Of a DNA stretch of 64,000 nucleotides, positions 28,943 through 38,206 are shown in pieces; within the stretch, counting starts at the first letter, position 1, and every line of letters begins with the position of its first letter. The notes beneath the pieces were generated by a model. That model saw only the letters and a program-made list of their open reading frames with translations, did no database searches and had not been told where the DNA came from. The DNA is from Aquimarina mycalae (GTDB taxonomy: Bacteria; Bacteroidota; Bacteroidia; Flavobacteriales; Flavobacteriaceae), in assembly GCF_029906345.1 (NCBI RefSeq), contig NZ_JARYGY010000002.1, forward strand, positions 213,801 to 277,800, in the 5' to 3' direction. Position numbers and translations under genes: made by a program.

Positions 28943-28996
28943 AAAAGATCCCTCTTTTTCATCGGTAATTATAAAATTCTTTCCGTATTATTTTAC

Positions 28997-29004
28997 TATT
29001 TTTG
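28997..29004 (+). promoter_or_regulatory. Candidate -7 box for fbaA
   Basis: TATTTTTG matches TAnnTTTG, 25 bp upstream of the fbaA start. No good -33 element is seen. Confidence 0.45.
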
Positions 29005-29029
29005 TAGGCTTATTAACTAAAAGTAAATT

Positions 29030-30097
29030 ATGAGTCACAACATCAAACCAGGAGTTGCAACAGGAGACGAAGTACAGGCTATCTTTAATTATGCCAAAGA
29101 AAATGCCTTTGCCTTACCAGCAGTAAATGTAATCGGATCCAATTCTATTAATGCTGTATTAGAAACTGCAGCATCATTAAACTCGCCTGTAATCATACAG
29201 TTCTCTAATGGAGGAGCACAGTTTAATGCAGGAAAAGGTCTTTCTAATGAAGATCAAAAAGCTGCAATTGCAGGAGCTACTGCAGGAGCTAGACATGTAC
29301 ATTTAATGGCCGAAGCTTATGGAGTTCCTGTTATTTTGCATACAGACCACTGTGCAAAAAAGCTGCTTCCTTGGATAGACGGATTATTAGATGCAGGAGA
29401 AGCATTTTATAAAGAAACAGGAAAACCTCTTTATAGTTCTCATATGATTGATCTATCAGAAGAACCAATCGAGGAAAACATAGAAATTTGTAAAGAATAC
29501 CTAGCTAGAATGAGCAAAATGGGTATGACTTTAGAAATTGAGCTAGGAATCACTGGAGGTGAAGAAGATGGAGTTGACAACAGTGATGTTGACGATTCTA
29601 AATTATATACACAACCCGAAGAAGTGGCGTATGCATATGAAGAATTAAGCAAAGTGAGTGATAAATTCACAGTTGCTGCTGCTTTTGGAAATGTACATGG
29701 AGTGTATAAACCAGGGAATGTGAAGTTAACTCCAAAAATTCTTAAAAATTCTCAAGAATTTATTTCTGAAAAATATGGCGTAGAACATAACCACATTGAC
29801 TTTGTATTTCACGGAGGAAGTGGTTCTACATTAGAAGAAATTAGAGAATCTATTGGATACGGAGTAATCAAAATGAATATTGACACAGATCTTCAATTTG
29901 CGTTTAACGAAGGAATCAGAGATTATATGACGGGTAAGATCGATTATCTAAAAACTCAAATCGGTAACCCTGAAGGTTCTGAAGAACCTAATAAAAAATA
30001 TTATGATCCAAGAAAATGGCTGCGTGAAGGAGAGATCACTTTTAAAAGTCGTTTGAAAAAGGCTTTTGAAGATTTAAATAATGTAAACACATTATAG
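29030..30097 (+). CDS. fbaA: Fructose-bisphosphate aldolase, class II (zinc)
   Basis: Glycolytic/gluconeogenic cleavage of fructose-1,6-bisphosphate. At 355 aa it has the class IIA length and resembles E. coli FbaA. Zinc-ligand and catalytic regions: VILHTDHCAKKLLPW (His and Asp), MTLEIELGITGGEEDGVDN, AAAFGNVHGVY and FVFHGGSGST. KMNIDTDLQFAFNEGIRDY closes the active site. It is a single gene followed by its own terminator. Confidence 0.96.
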   Translation: MSHNIKPGVATGDEVQAIFNYAKENAFALPAVNVIGSNSINAVLETAASLNSPVIIQFSNGGAQFNAGKGLSNEDQKAAIAGATAGARHVHLMAEAYGVPVILHTDHCAKKLLPWIDGLLDAGEAFYKETGKPLYSSHMIDLSEEPIEENIEICKEYLARMSKMGMTLEIELGITGGEEDGVDNSDVDDSKLYTQPEEVAYAYEELSKVSDKFTVAAAFGNVHGVYKPGNVKLTPKILKNSQEFISEKYGVEHNHIDFVFHGGSGSTLEEIRESIGYGVIKMNIDTDLQFAFNEGIRDYMTGKIDYLKTQIGNPEGSEEPNKKYYDPRKWLREGEITFKSRLKKAFEDLNNVNTL

Positions 30098-30111
30098 TAA
30101 GATAAGAAACC

Positions 30112-30150
30112 AAGCTGAAACTCTTTTATAATATGAGTTTCAGCTTTTTT
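30112..30150 (+). terminator. Rho-independent terminator of fbaA
   Basis: AAGCTGAAACTC pairs with GAGTTTCAGCTT across a short A+T loop and ends in six T. It spans an in-frame ATG at 30133 that would otherwise extend accD, which supports the later accD start. Confidence 0.88.
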
Positions 30151-30165
30151 AATACTAATAAATTT

Positions 30166-31026
30166 ATGGCTTGGTTTAAGAGAACTCAAAAAGGTATACA
30201 GACTGCTACTGAGGACAAAAAAGATGTTCCCAAAGGACTCTGGTACAAATCTCCAACAGGAAAAATAGTAGATGCAGAGCAACTAGAAAAAAACTTCTAT
30301 GTAAGTCCAGAAGATGGATATCATGTTAGAATTGGAAGTAAAGAATACTTCGAAATTCTTTTTGATAATAATAAGTTTAAAGAACTAGACAAAAGTTTAA
30401 CATCGAAAGACCCTCTTAAATTCGAAGACAAGAAAAAATATACTGATCGTCTAAAGGATGCTCAGGAAAAAACAAACCTAAAAGATGCGGTTAGAACTGC
30501 AGTAGGAAAATCTAATGGTAAGGATTTAGTTATCGCCTGTATGGATTTTTCATTTATCGGAGGATCTATGGGAAGTGTTGTTGGTGAAAAGATTGCAAGA
30601 GCTGCTGATTATGCTTTAGAACACAAGGTTCCATTTATGATCATTTCTAAATCAGGTGGTGCGCGTATGATGGAAGCTGCCTTATCTTTAATGCAACTAG
30701 CAAAAACTTCTGCTAAGCTTGCCCAACTGGCAGATGCAGGTATTCCTTATATATCTTTATGTACAGATCCTACTACAGGAGGTACTACTGCTTCTTTTGC
30801 GATGCTTGGAGATATTAACATTGCCGAACCAGGCGCACTAATTGGATTTGCTGGTCCTCGTGTGGTAAGAGATACTACTGGAAAAGAACTTCCTGAAGGT
30901 TTCCAAACCGCAGAATTCCTTAAGGAACATGGTTTTTTGGATTTTATTACTCCAAGACAAAACTTAAAACAAAAAATAAACTTATATCTGGATTTGATTT
31001 TAAACAGACCATTACCAACTGCTTAG
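30166..31026 (+). CDS. accD: Acetyl-CoA carboxylase carboxyltransferase subunit beta, zinc-ribbon cysteines absent
   Basis: Carboxyltransferase beta subunit, transferring CO2 from biotin-BCCP to acetyl-CoA for malonyl-CoA. The start is [11 protein letters not shown] at 30166, giving 286 aa. The crotonase-fold core is intact: [44 protein letters not shown]. The N-terminal C4 zinc ribbon has lost its cysteines. CPxC is replaced by SPTG (residues 29-32) and the second CxxC by SPED (47-50), while the surrounding VPKGLWYK and EQLEKNFYV framework is kept. I believe this is a flavobacterial trait. Confidence 0.95.
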   Translation: MAWFKRTQKGIQTATEDKKDVPKGLWYKSPTGKIVDAEQLEKNFYVSPEDGYHVRIGSKEYFEILFDNNKFKELDKSLTSKDPLKFEDKKKYTDRLKDAQEKTNLKDAVRTAVGKSNGKDLVIACMDFSFIGGSMGSVVGEKIARAADYALEHKVPFMIISKSGGARMMEAALSLMQLAKTSAKLAQLADAGIPYISLCTDPTTGGTTASFAMLGDINIAEPGALIGFAGPRVVRDTTGKELPEGFQTAEFLKEHGFLDFITPRQNLKQKINLYLDLILNRPLPTA

Positions 31027-31040
31027 ATAAAAATCATTTA

Positions 31041-31078
31041 AAAGAAAACCTGGTTTATACCAGGTTTTCTTTTTTTTT
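31041..31078 (+). terminator. Rho-independent terminator of accD
   Basis: AAGAAAACCTGG pairs with CCAGGTTTTCTT across a 6-nt loop and is followed by a T8 run. Confidence 0.9.
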
Positions 31079-31200
31079 AATAGGTTATAACCCCTCATAA
31101 AAAGGGGGATTACATATAACAAAACACTAAATTCATGTTGTAAATTTACCCAGTATCCCACTTCCCTTCATACAAAAGTTAACACTATAAGTACCTTGAC

Positions 31201-32196
31201 ATGAAACTTAAAGTAGCTGTTTATAATGTAGATTGGATGCATAAATTATTCCATACAGATGGCACACCAATTACTACTGGTGCTGTTGGTAAAAGAAGCC
31301 AACAATTAGCCACAATAATTAAAACCATTAATCCTGATTTTATCGGTATTGTTGAAGGTCCAGATACATTAGTAGATGGTAGTAAGACAGCATCTATACA
31401 ATTAGAAAATTGGTCTTCTCATTATGGGCTTAATAATAATTTCAAAGGAATTCACGGATATCCCTCTAGTGGACAACAGGAATTAAGCGCTTTGTACGAC
31501 AGCTCAAAGATAAAAGTAACATTTACCCCTACAACAGATCCAAAAAATCAATTCAATAAACCTTTCCTAGTCGATACGACCAATAAACTTATCAAAGAAC
31601 AATATAAACACTATAGACCTCCATTAGAGCTTACTATTAACGATCTAACAAATGAACATTTCACCAAAGTAATTATCGCCCATACAAAATCTAAAGGAAT
31701 TTTTACTCCTGTAGACTATGCTAAATTTGAGCAAATATCTGTGAGAGATCGTATGAGATTATATGCAGAATGTATATCTATTAGAAAAAGATGTAATGAC
31801 TATATCGATGACAATCACAATGTAGTGGTAATGGGAGATATTAATGACGGTATTGGAATGGATTTTTACGAAAACAGATTTAACAAAAGTGCTGTAGAAA
31901 TATTATTGGGTGATGTTTGGAAACCAGAAACGATACTTACCTCTGTATTACCAAAACCAAAATGGACTAGTAATGGATGGAAACCTTCATCCAGTAGATT
32001 TAAAGATCGAATTACAGAAGATTACATCAACGTACTTATCGATCACATACTGATTAGCAAAGGATTAAAAACATTAAATGCCAATGTATGGAACCCATAT
32101 TTAGAAAAGGAAAACACTGCGATTCAATCCATAAGTAAAGAGTTAAAAGCAGCATCAGATCATTTTCCTGTGGTTGCAGAAATTGAAAACGCTTAA
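31201..32196 (+). CDS. Endonuclease/exonuclease/phosphatase family hydrolase
   Basis: EEP-fold (DNase I-like) metal-dependent hydrolase of 331 aa. Motifs: AVYNVDWMHKLF at the N-terminus, FIGIVEGPD (catalytic Glu), VVVMGDINDGIG (Asp/Asn pair) and the C-terminal SDHFPVVAEI. There is no signal peptide, so it should be cytoplasmic. The substrate (nucleic acid, phospholipid or other phosphodiester) is not determined. Confidence 0.85.
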   Translation: MKLKVAVYNVDWMHKLFHTDGTPITTGAVGKRSQQLATIIKTINPDFIGIVEGPDTLVDGSKTASIQLENWSSHYGLNNNFKGIHGYPSSGQQELSALYDSSKIKVTFTPTTDPKNQFNKPFLVDTTNKLIKEQYKHYRPPLELTINDLTNEHFTKVIIAHTKSKGIFTPVDYAKFEQISVRDRMRLYAECISIRKRCNDYIDDNHNVVVMGDINDGIGMDFYENRFNKSAVEILLGDVWKPETILTSVLPKPKWTSNGWKPSSSRFKDRITEDYINVLIDHILISKGLKTLNANVWNPYLEKENTAIQSISKELKAASDHFPVVAEIENA

Positions 32197-32240
32197 CACT
32201 GTATCTTTTAAAAAATTAATTCTTTTCTAGCATAAATAAA

Positions 32241-32272
32241 GTCGATATATATCATATATAATATATATCGAC
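32241..32272. repeat. Perfect 12-bp inverted repeat between convergent genes
   Basis: GTCGATATATAT, an 8-nt loop, then ATATATATCGAC. It lies just after the EEP hydrolase and could work as a transcript 3' end or bidirectional stop, but no T run follows. Confidence 0.5.
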
Positions 32273-32286
32273 CCTATCACATTTAA

Positions 32287-32340
32287 CAGTTAGGCATAAT
32301 ATAAAATCTGAGTACATCTCTTTTACTCAGAACCTAACTG
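32287..32340. repeat. Nested inverted repeats between convergent genes
   Basis: The outer arms CAGTTAGG and CCTAACTG (32287-32294, 32333-32340) enclose the inner arms CTGAGTA and TACTCAG (32308-32314, 32324-32330). This probably forms the 3' end structure for one or both converging transcripts. Confidence 0.5.
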
Positions 32341-32349
32341 CCATTTATA

Positions 32350-33180
32350 CTAAAGCAAAATCTCTCTTTCTTCTCCATCAGCATTTGTAAATACTGCTTT
32401 ATTATCACAAGATCCATCGCCATAGTCTAAAGAACCACTAAAGTTGGTTCGCACCAATTCTACGACACCGCTTACTAAAAACCTACAACTAGCCTCACGT
32501 CTCAACGGAGTAGTAATTGTTGTACTATGAGTATTTCCATTAGCAAAATTAGTTTGCCAAGCACCAGTAATTAAGAATACATTATCTCCCCAGTTACCAT
32601 TAAACGCCCCTTCTATCCATTCACGAGTTTTATTACCTGTTCTCGATGCCTGAGTACCATCTGCAAAAGTTATCGTAAAATCAAGATTCATCGTATATTC
32701 TGGATTACTATTATCGTTAGATTTTAGTCTGGTAATTGTTCTGGAACCCGCAAATTGAACATCATCAATAAAGAAGTCCTCCAGACTATAATTAATAACC
32801 AAAGACATAGCCTCAATATTAATCTCATAAGACATTAGAATTTTTCCTTTAATAATATGTCCACTTCGTACTTCACAACCTTCTGTTCCAAAATCAATAG
32901 TCACATTTTTCGAAGTGCTTGTTAACACCACTGTTACTGTAGCACAATCAGGCAGAAAACGATTATTTGGACCTTTAGTAAGGTTTTCTTCGTCTTCAAA
33001 ACCTTGCAATGTAAGATCACTCAGCACCTCTGAGCCATCGTCAATTTTTGCAGTTAATGCTGCTTCTTCACTATCAATACCATCAATATTTAATTGATCC
33101 GTCAACTCTTCACTATCACATCCTATTAAAACCACCGAAAAGAATGCAATTAAACCAAATTTAAAAATGTTGTTCTTCAT
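32350..33180 (-). CDS. Hypothetical lipoprotein
   Basis: A 276-aa protein with a lipoprotein signal peptide and lipobox (VVLIGC at residues 16-21), followed by an acidic DSEEL region. The mature part is beta-rich with repeated Thr/Asn-rich strands (TVTVVLTSTSKNVTIDFG, SRTITRLKSND, HSTTITTPLRREASCRF). It resembles the many orphan flavobacterial surface lipoproteins. No known domain is recognised. Confidence 0.75.
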   Translation of the reverse strand: MKNNIFKFGLIAFFSVVLIGCDSEELTDQLNIDGIDSEEAALTAKIDDGSEVLSDLTLQGFEDEENLTKGPNNRFLPDCATVTVVLTSTSKNVTIDFGTEGCEVRSGHIIKGKILMSYEINIEAMSLVINYSLEDFFIDDVQFAGSRTITRLKSNDNSNPEYTMNLDFTITFADGTQASRTGNKTREWIEGAFNGNWGDNVFLITGAWQTNFANGNTHSTTITTPLRREASCRFLVSGVVELVRTNFSGSLDYGDGSCDNKAVFTNADGEEREILL

Positions 33181-33284
33181 TATCTTAATTTTTAATGTTA
33201 CTGTTCTAGGACTTAATTGTTTAGAAAAGGTTTAATTGGGTATCATTTTTTTTTCATAAAAAGCATTTCTATTCCAAAAAGTGC

Positions 33285-33292
33285 TATATTTG
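33285..33292 (+). promoter_or_regulatory. Candidate -7 box for rpsO
   Basis: TATATTTG matches TAnnTTTG and lies 54 bp before the rpsO start, leaving a leader of about 45-50 nt. Confidence 0.5.
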
Positions 33293-33346
33293 CACGCTGA
33301 TAGCAGAATGCTATTGATACATAAAAATCATTTAAATAATATTGGA

Positions 33347-33616
33347 ATGTATTTAACGAAAGAAGTTAAAGAAGAAATCTTCGCAAAACACGGAAAAGGA
33401 AAAAACGATTCTGGTTCTGCTGAAGGACAGATTGCATTGTTTACACACAGAATTACACATTTAACAGAGCACTTAAAAAATAATCGTAAAGATTATAATA
33501 CAGAGCGTTCTTTGGTAAAGCTTGTAGGTAAGCGTAGAGATCTTTTAGATTATCTTATTAAAAAAGATATTATGAGATATCGTGCAATTGTAAAAGAATT
33601 AGGATTAAGAAAATAA
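33347..33616 (+). CDS. rpsO: 30S ribosomal protein S15
   Basis: Small-subunit protein that binds the central domain of 16S rRNA. At 89 aa it is the expected length. The start is set at MYLTKEVKEEIFAKHGK because upstream in-frame residues do not fit the family. Conserved blocks: TGSAEGQIA-like SGSAEGQIALFTHRI, LTEHLKNNRKDYNTERSL and KRRDLLDYL. It precedes pnp as in many bacteria, but a terminator separates them. Confidence 0.96.
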   Translation: MYLTKEVKEEIFAKHGKGKNDSGSAEGQIALFTHRITHLTEHLKNNRKDYNTERSLVKLVGKRRDLLDYLIKKDIMRYRAIVKELGLRK

Positions 33617-33618
33617 TC

Positions 33619-33648
33619 AAAAAAGAGAGGCTGTATGCCTCTCTTTTT
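33619..33648 (+). terminator. Rho-independent terminator between rpsO and pnp
   Basis: AAAAAGAGAGGC pairs with GCCTCTCTTTTT across a 5-nt loop. The T-rich 3' arm serves as the terminator tail. Confidence 0.88.
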
Positions 33649-33693
33649 AATTATACTTATTCCTTTTGATTAGAATGTGAATAAAAAACATTG

Positions 33694-33793
33694 TAACCTA
33701 AGAAAGGTTATAATGAATGCCTTAGTTTTTCATTGGTCGCGCAACAACTACAACAACACAACCTTGTCCGTCCGAGTAAGACGGAAACCAATG
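33694..33793 (+). promoter_or_regulatory. Structured leader upstream of pnp
   Basis: Three pairings are visible: TAACCT/AGGTTA (33694-33699 with 33705-33710), an outer CATTGGT/ACCAATG stem (33731-33737 with 33787-33793), and inside it TCCGTC/GACGGA (33767-33772 with 33780-33785). The leader sits about 75 bp before the pnp start. PNPase is autoregulated through a leader hairpin in enterobacteria; whether the same holds here is inference. Confidence 0.45.
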
Positions 33794-33868
33794 TTTAATT
33801 AAACCTTTGGTGACTATAGATGCGAAACATCATTTAATAATTTGTCATCAGGTTAGAATCAAAAAAAT

Positions 33869-36070
33869 ATGATTCCAAAAGTTTATAAAGAGGTTATAGA
33901 CCTAGGAGACGGTAGAGAAATATCTATCGAAACCGGAAAATTAGCAAAGCAGGCACACGGATCTGTAGTTGTTCAATCAGGAAAATGTATGTTATTATGT
34001 ACTGTAGTATCTAACTATAAGCAAAGTGACGTGGATTTTCTTCCTTTAACAGTAGATTACAGAGAAAAGTTCGCAGCTGCTGGACGTTACCCAGGTGGTT
34101 TCTTTAAAAGAGAAGCTAGACCAAGTGATGGAGAAGTATTAACGATGAGATTGGTAGATCGTGTATTACGCCCTCTTTTTCCAAAAGATTATCATTCTGA
34201 AACGCAGGTGATGATCCAATTAATGTCTCATGATGATGACGTTATGCCAGATGCTATGGCTGGATTAGCAGCTTCTGCTGCTATACAGTTATCAGATTTC
34301 CCTTTTGAATGTGCTATCTCTGAAGCGAGAGTAGGACGTGTAGATGGTAAGTTTATTATCAACCCTACCAGAGCACAATTAGAAGAATCTGATATCGATA
34401 TGATGATTGGAGCTTCTGCAGATTCTGTAATGATGGTAGAAGGTGAAATGGATGAAATTTCTGAAGAAGAAATGACTGAAGCAATCAAATTTGCACACGA
34501 AGCTATCAAGGTACAATGTGCTGCACAAGAAAGATTAGCAGAAGCATTCGGTAAGAAAGAAGTGCGTGAATACGAGCCTGAAAGAAATGATGAAGATTTA
34601 GAGAAGAAAGTATATGATATGGCATATGACAAAGTATATGCTGTAGCAAAACAAGGTTCATCTAAACATGAAAGAGGTGCTGCATTTGCTGAAATCAAAG
34701 AAGAAATAAAAGCTACCTTCTCTGAAGAAGAATTAGAAGATTTTGGAGATTTAGTATCTAAATATTATGCAAAAGCAGAAAAAGCTGCTGTACGTGATTT
34801 AACATTAAATGAAGGATTACGTCTTGATGGTAGAAAAACTGTAGATATCAGACCAATATGGTGTGAAGTAGATTATTTACCTTCTACACATGGTTCTTCT
34901 ATATTTACCAGAGGTGAAACTCAGGCATTAGCTACGGTAACTCTTGGTACATCTAGAGAAGCGAATCAAATTGATATGCCATCTTATGAAGGAGAAGAAA
35001 CATTCTATCTTCATTATAACTTCCCTCCTTTCTGTACTGGAGAAGCGCGTCCAATTAGAGGAACTTCGCGTAGAGAAGTTGGTCATGGTAACTTAGCACA
35101 ACGTGCACTTAAAGGAATGATTCCAGATGATTGCCCTTATACAGTTCGTGTAGTTTCTGAAGTATTAGAATCTAATGGTTCTTCTTCTATGGCAACTGTT
35201 TGTTCTGGTACAATGGCACTAATGGATGCTGGAGTACAAATGAAAAAACCAGTTTCTGGTATTGCAATGGGATTAATTTCTGATGCCGATTCTGGAAAAT
35301 ATGCTGTATTATCTGATATCTTGGGTGATGAAGATCATTTAGGAGATATGGATTTTAAAGTAACTGGAACAGCTGATGGAATCACTGCTTGCCAAATGGA
35401 TATTAAAGTAAAAGGATTGAGTTATGAGATCTTAGTTAATGCATTGCAACAAGCTCGTGACGGACGTCTTCATATTTTAGAGAAGTTAACAGATACGATT
35501 TCTGCACCAAATGCTGATGTAAAATCACATGCACCTAAAATGGTTACCAGAACGATTCCTGGAGAATATATTGGAGCACTTATTGGTCCTGGTGGAAAAG
35601 TAATTCAAGAATTACAAAAAACCACAGGTACTACGATTGTTATCAATGAAGACCCAGTAACCGAAGAAGGAAATGTAGAAATTTTAGGAACTGGTCAAGA
35701 AGGAATTGATGCAGTATTGGCTAAAATTGACTCTATTACCTTTAAACCTGTAGTAGGTAGTGTATATGAAGTTAAAGTAATCAAAATGTTAGATTTTGGT
35801 GCTGTAGTGGAATATATGGATGCTCCTGGTAATGAAGTATTATTACATGTTTCTGAATTAGCATGGGAACGCACTGAAAATGTTAGTGACGTTGTTAATA
35901 TGGGAGATATCATGGATGTAAAATATTTCGGAATAGATCCTAGGACGCGTAAAGAAAAAGTTTCTAGAAAAGCTTTATTGCCTAGACCTCCAAGAAAAGA
36001 AGGTGATAAGCCAAGAGGAGACAAACCTAGAGGCGATAGAAAACCAAGACCTGATAAAAAAGAGAATTAA
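33869..36070 (+). CDS. pnp: Polyribonucleotide nucleotidyltransferase (PNPase)
   Basis: Phosphorolytic 3'-5' exoribonuclease, 733 aa. Two RNase PH domains are seen: [20 protein letters not shown] and [16 protein letters not shown] in the first; [38 protein letters not shown] and the catalytic [17 protein letters not shown] in the second. A KH domain ([16 protein letters not shown]) and an S1 domain ([18 protein letters not shown]) follow. The C-terminus is a short basic tail with GDKPRG repeats. It has its own leader and terminator. Confidence 0.97.
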   Translation: MIPKVYKEVIDLGDGREISIETGKLAKQAHGSVVVQSGKCMLLCTVVSNYKQSDVDFLPLTVDYREKFAAAGRYPGGFFKREARPSDGEVLTMRLVDRVLRPLFPKDYHSETQVMIQLMSHDDDVMPDAMAGLAASAAIQLSDFPFECAISEARVGRVDGKFIINPTRAQLEESDIDMMIGASADSVMMVEGEMDEISEEEMTEAIKFAHEAIKVQCAAQERLAEAFGKKEVREYEPERNDEDLEKKVYDMAYDKVYAVAKQGSSKHERGAAFAEIKEEIKATFSEEELEDFGDLVSKYYAKAEKAAVRDLTLNEGLRLDGRKTVDIRPIWCEVDYLPSTHGSSIFTRGETQALATVTLGTSREANQIDMPSYEGEETFYLHYNFPPFCTGEARPIRGTSRREVGHGNLAQRALKGMIPDDCPYTVRVVSEVLESNGSSSMATVCSGTMALMDAGVQMKKPVSGIAMGLISDADSGKYAVLSDILGDEDHLGDMDFKVTGTADGITACQMDIKVKGLSYEILVNALQQARDGRLHILEKLTDTISAPNADVKSHAPKMVTRTIPGEYIGALIGPGGKVIQELQKTTGTTIVINEDPVTEEGNVEILGTGQEGIDAVLAKIDSITFKPVVGSVYEVKVIKMLDFGAVVEYMDAPGNEVLLHVSELAWERTENVSDVVNMGDIMDVKYFGIDPRTRKEKVSRKALLPRPPRKEGDKPRGDKPRGDRKPRPDKKEN

Positions 36071-36094
36071 TAATTACTCTTATAATTAATATGT

Positions 36095-36128
36095 AAAACG
36101 TCTTCAAAAATTTTTGAAGACGTTTTTT
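36095..36128 (+). terminator. Rho-independent terminator of pnp
   Basis: AAAACGTCTTCAAAAA pairs with TTTTTGAAGACGTTTT and continues into a T run. Confidence 0.9.
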
Positions 36129-36143
36129 GTTTCATTAAAAAAG

Positions 36144-36173
36144 TTGGTTTTTCGAAAATGAATAGTATATTTG
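36144..36173 (+). promoter_or_regulatory. Promoter of the PL6 lyase gene
   Basis: TTG at 36144-36146 and TATATTTG at 36166-36173, separated by 19 bp. This is a good match to the Bacteroidota -33/-7 consensus (TTG, about 19 bp, TAnnTTTG). Confidence 0.65.
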
Positions 36174-36174
36174 T

Positions 36175-36200
36175 TTGGTTGACCAAATTGGTTAACCAAT
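36175..36200. promoter_or_regulatory. Tandem FadR/GntR-type operator upstream of the PL6 lyase
   Basis: Two 12-bp palindromes one base apart: TTGGTTGACCAA (36175-36186) and TTGGTTAACCAA (36188-36199). The second is perfect. They start one base after the -7 box, across the expected transcription start, so a bound protein would block transcription. The TGGT-N2-ACCA form resembles sites of the FadR branch of GntR regulators. Confidence 0.65.
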
Positions 36201-36225
36201 TTTAATGATTAAAAAGCCCTATATC

Positions 36226-38010
36226 ATGAAAAAGAAACCTATACGTATATTCAGTTTATTATTATTAACAACTCTTTTCAATACTGTATATGCCCAAATT
36301 GTTACAAACAATACCGAACTTCAAACCGCAATTACAAATGCTACAGCAGGAACAACCATCACCTTAGCTGACGGAACTTGGACCGATGTGCTTATTAACA
36401 TTAACAAAACTGGAACACTATCTAATCCTGTTACTATTAAAGCTCAAAATCCTGGATCTGTTTTCTTTGAAGGAGACTCTCAAGTTAGAATGGGTGGTTC
36501 TTATATCGTTTTTGAAGGAGTAATTTTTCAGAATCCTTCTAATTTGCAAGATGATGGCGATGATGTTGAACCCATTATAGAACTGCGTGATGCTAGCAAA
36601 AACGAATGTGATCATTGTAGTATTACCAATATAAAAATTGACAGTTATAACGGAACTTCTAGTCAAGAAGCTTTTACCTTTAAATGGATCATTGTATATG
36701 GACAATATAATGAAATCAGTTACTGTTCATTTATTGGAAAACATGGAGTAGGAAGTATCATTAACGATAATAGGAATGAAAATACTTCTGGCTCTAACTT
36801 TTCTGAGCCAGATTTCACAAAAATACATCACAATTATTTTGCTGATCGAACACCGATACGCGAAGTGAACCAAGACAATGATCAAGATGCAATAAGAATT
36901 GGAAATAGTAGCACCTCTCTACATCCATCTAATACTGAAGTATATGATAATCTATTTTATAATTGGTCTGGAGAAGTAGAGATTATTTCGAATAAAAGTG
37001 GCGAAAACAAATATTATAATAATACATTTAAAAATTATCAAGGAACCCTTACACTAAGACACGGCGATAATTGCGAAGTATTTAATAATTATTTCTTTGC
37101 AGATAACAGACAGTTTTCTGGAGGTGTAAGAGTTATTGGCGAAGGCCATAAGATATACAATAATTATATAGAAGGAGTAAATTCTGAAAAACCAACTGGA
37201 GGAACCACAAAAACTGCAGGAGCGATTAATGTTTCCAACGGACGTCCAAATTCCGCTCTCAACGGATACTATCAGGTAATTGATGCAACAATTGTAAATA
37301 ACACTTTTGTAAACTGTGACTACGGATTTAGAATAGGTACCAACGTAGGTAATGATCTAACTTTAGCTCCTGAAAATCTCATTATTGCCAATAATATTAT
37401 GATCAACACAAGTGAAAATGCGGTTGACGAACAAACAAATCCAATTGGAGTCTCTACTTATGAAGGTAATATTACGCAAAACGGATCTTGGGATTTAACA
37501 AATGGAGTGAATAGTAATCAAACCGTATCTTCGGGTTTATTGATCAATGGAACTGATTTTTATCGATTACCTTCGGGTAGTCCTGCTATTGATAATGGAA
37601 TAGGAACCTATTCTTTTTTAACTAAAGATATCTTGGATGGCAATAGATCTTCTAATTATGACGCTGGAGCCGAAGAATTTGGCGCTAACGGAACTAGATT
37701 ACCCTATACAATTGGAGATGTAGGTAAAAAATTAGGTTTTGGTGCACCTGAATTCATTCTTAATGTTGAAGAAAACACATTCACAAGCAAAGGAATTTCG
37801 ATCTATCCTATCCCTTCAAAAAATCATCGTATAACAATTCAATCAAATGATGATGTAATTGGTCTAATAGAAGTATATGATTTAAGTGGAAGAATTGTTC
37901 TTAAGAAGCAAATCAACAGTAATCTTGGTCAACTAGAAACAGCTAACTTACGTACGGGTACATATATTGCTAAAATACAAGGAGCTTACGGTCGTTTTCT
38001 TATTCTTTAA
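36226..38010 (+). CDS. PL6 family polysaccharide lyase (alginate lyase/chondroitinase B-like), T9SS-exported
   Basis: Secreted beta-helix lyase of 594 aa. A signal peptide ends at TVYAQ. A PL6 right-handed beta helix follows (AGTTITLADGTWTDVLININ, GSYIVFEGVIFQNPS, DDVEPIIELRDASKNECDHC). The catalytic pair is visible: Lys257 in IISNKSGEN and Arg278 in TLRHGDN, 21 residues apart as in chondroitinase B. The last 75 residues (ISIYPIPSKNHRITIQ to GRFLIL) are a type IX sorting domain. Alginate is the likely substrate for a marine flavobacterium but is not proven. It is expressed as a single gene behind the tandem operator. Confidence 0.9.
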   Translation: MKKKPIRIFSLLLLTTLFNTVYAQIVTNNTELQTAITNATAGTTITLADGTWTDVLININKTGTLSNPVTIKAQNPGSVFFEGDSQVRMGGSYIVFEGVIFQNPSNLQDDGDDVEPIIELRDASKNECDHCSITNIKIDSYNGTSSQEAFTFKWIIVYGQYNEISYCSFIGKHGVGSIINDNRNENTSGSNFSEPDFTKIHHNYFADRTPIREVNQDNDQDAIRIGNSSTSLHPSNTEVYDNLFYNWSGEVEIISNKSGENKYYNNTFKNYQGTLTLRHGDNCEVFNNYFFADNRQFSGGVRVIGEGHKIYNNYIEGVNSEKPTGGTTKTAGAINVSNGRPNSALNGYYQVIDATIVNNTFVNCDYGFRIGTNVGNDLTLAPENLIIANNIMINTSENAVDEQTNPIGVSTYEGNITQNGSWDLTNGVNSNQTVSSGLLINGTDFYRLPSGSPAIDNGIGTYSFLTKDILDGNRSSNYDAGAEEFGANGTRLPYTIGDVGKKLGFGAPEFILNVEENTFTSKGISIYPIPSKNHRITIQSNDDVIGLIEVYDLSGRIVLKKQINSNLGQLETANLRTGTYIAKIQGAYGRFLIL

Positions 38011-38030
38011 TCATCTCTAAAAAACTAACA

Positions 38031-38065
38031 AAGCACCTTAAATTGTAAACATTTAAGGTGCTTTT
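38031..38065 (+). terminator. Rho-independent terminator of the PL6 lyase gene
   Basis: AGCACCTTAAAT pairs with ATTTAAGGTGCT across a 7-nt loop, followed by TTTT. Confidence 0.88.
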
Positions 38066-38206
38066 ATTGTTTAATGACCTGAACACATACCTAATATTCA
38101 AGTAATAATTGTCAAAAATGCAAGCTAAAAATTTCAACCTTTTGATAATCACAATTCACAAATTATTGAACAGTTTTAATAAATTCTTGTTTCAGAATAT
38201 TGATCT

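Noticed and set aside
30133..30165. Upstream ATG for accD
   Set aside because: It falls inside the fbaA terminator stem, and AccD proteins of this group start MAWFK.
34228..34698. Long minus-strand ORF opposite pnp
   Set aside because: An antisense shadow of a strongly conserved gene, with a low-complexity Ser-rich translation.
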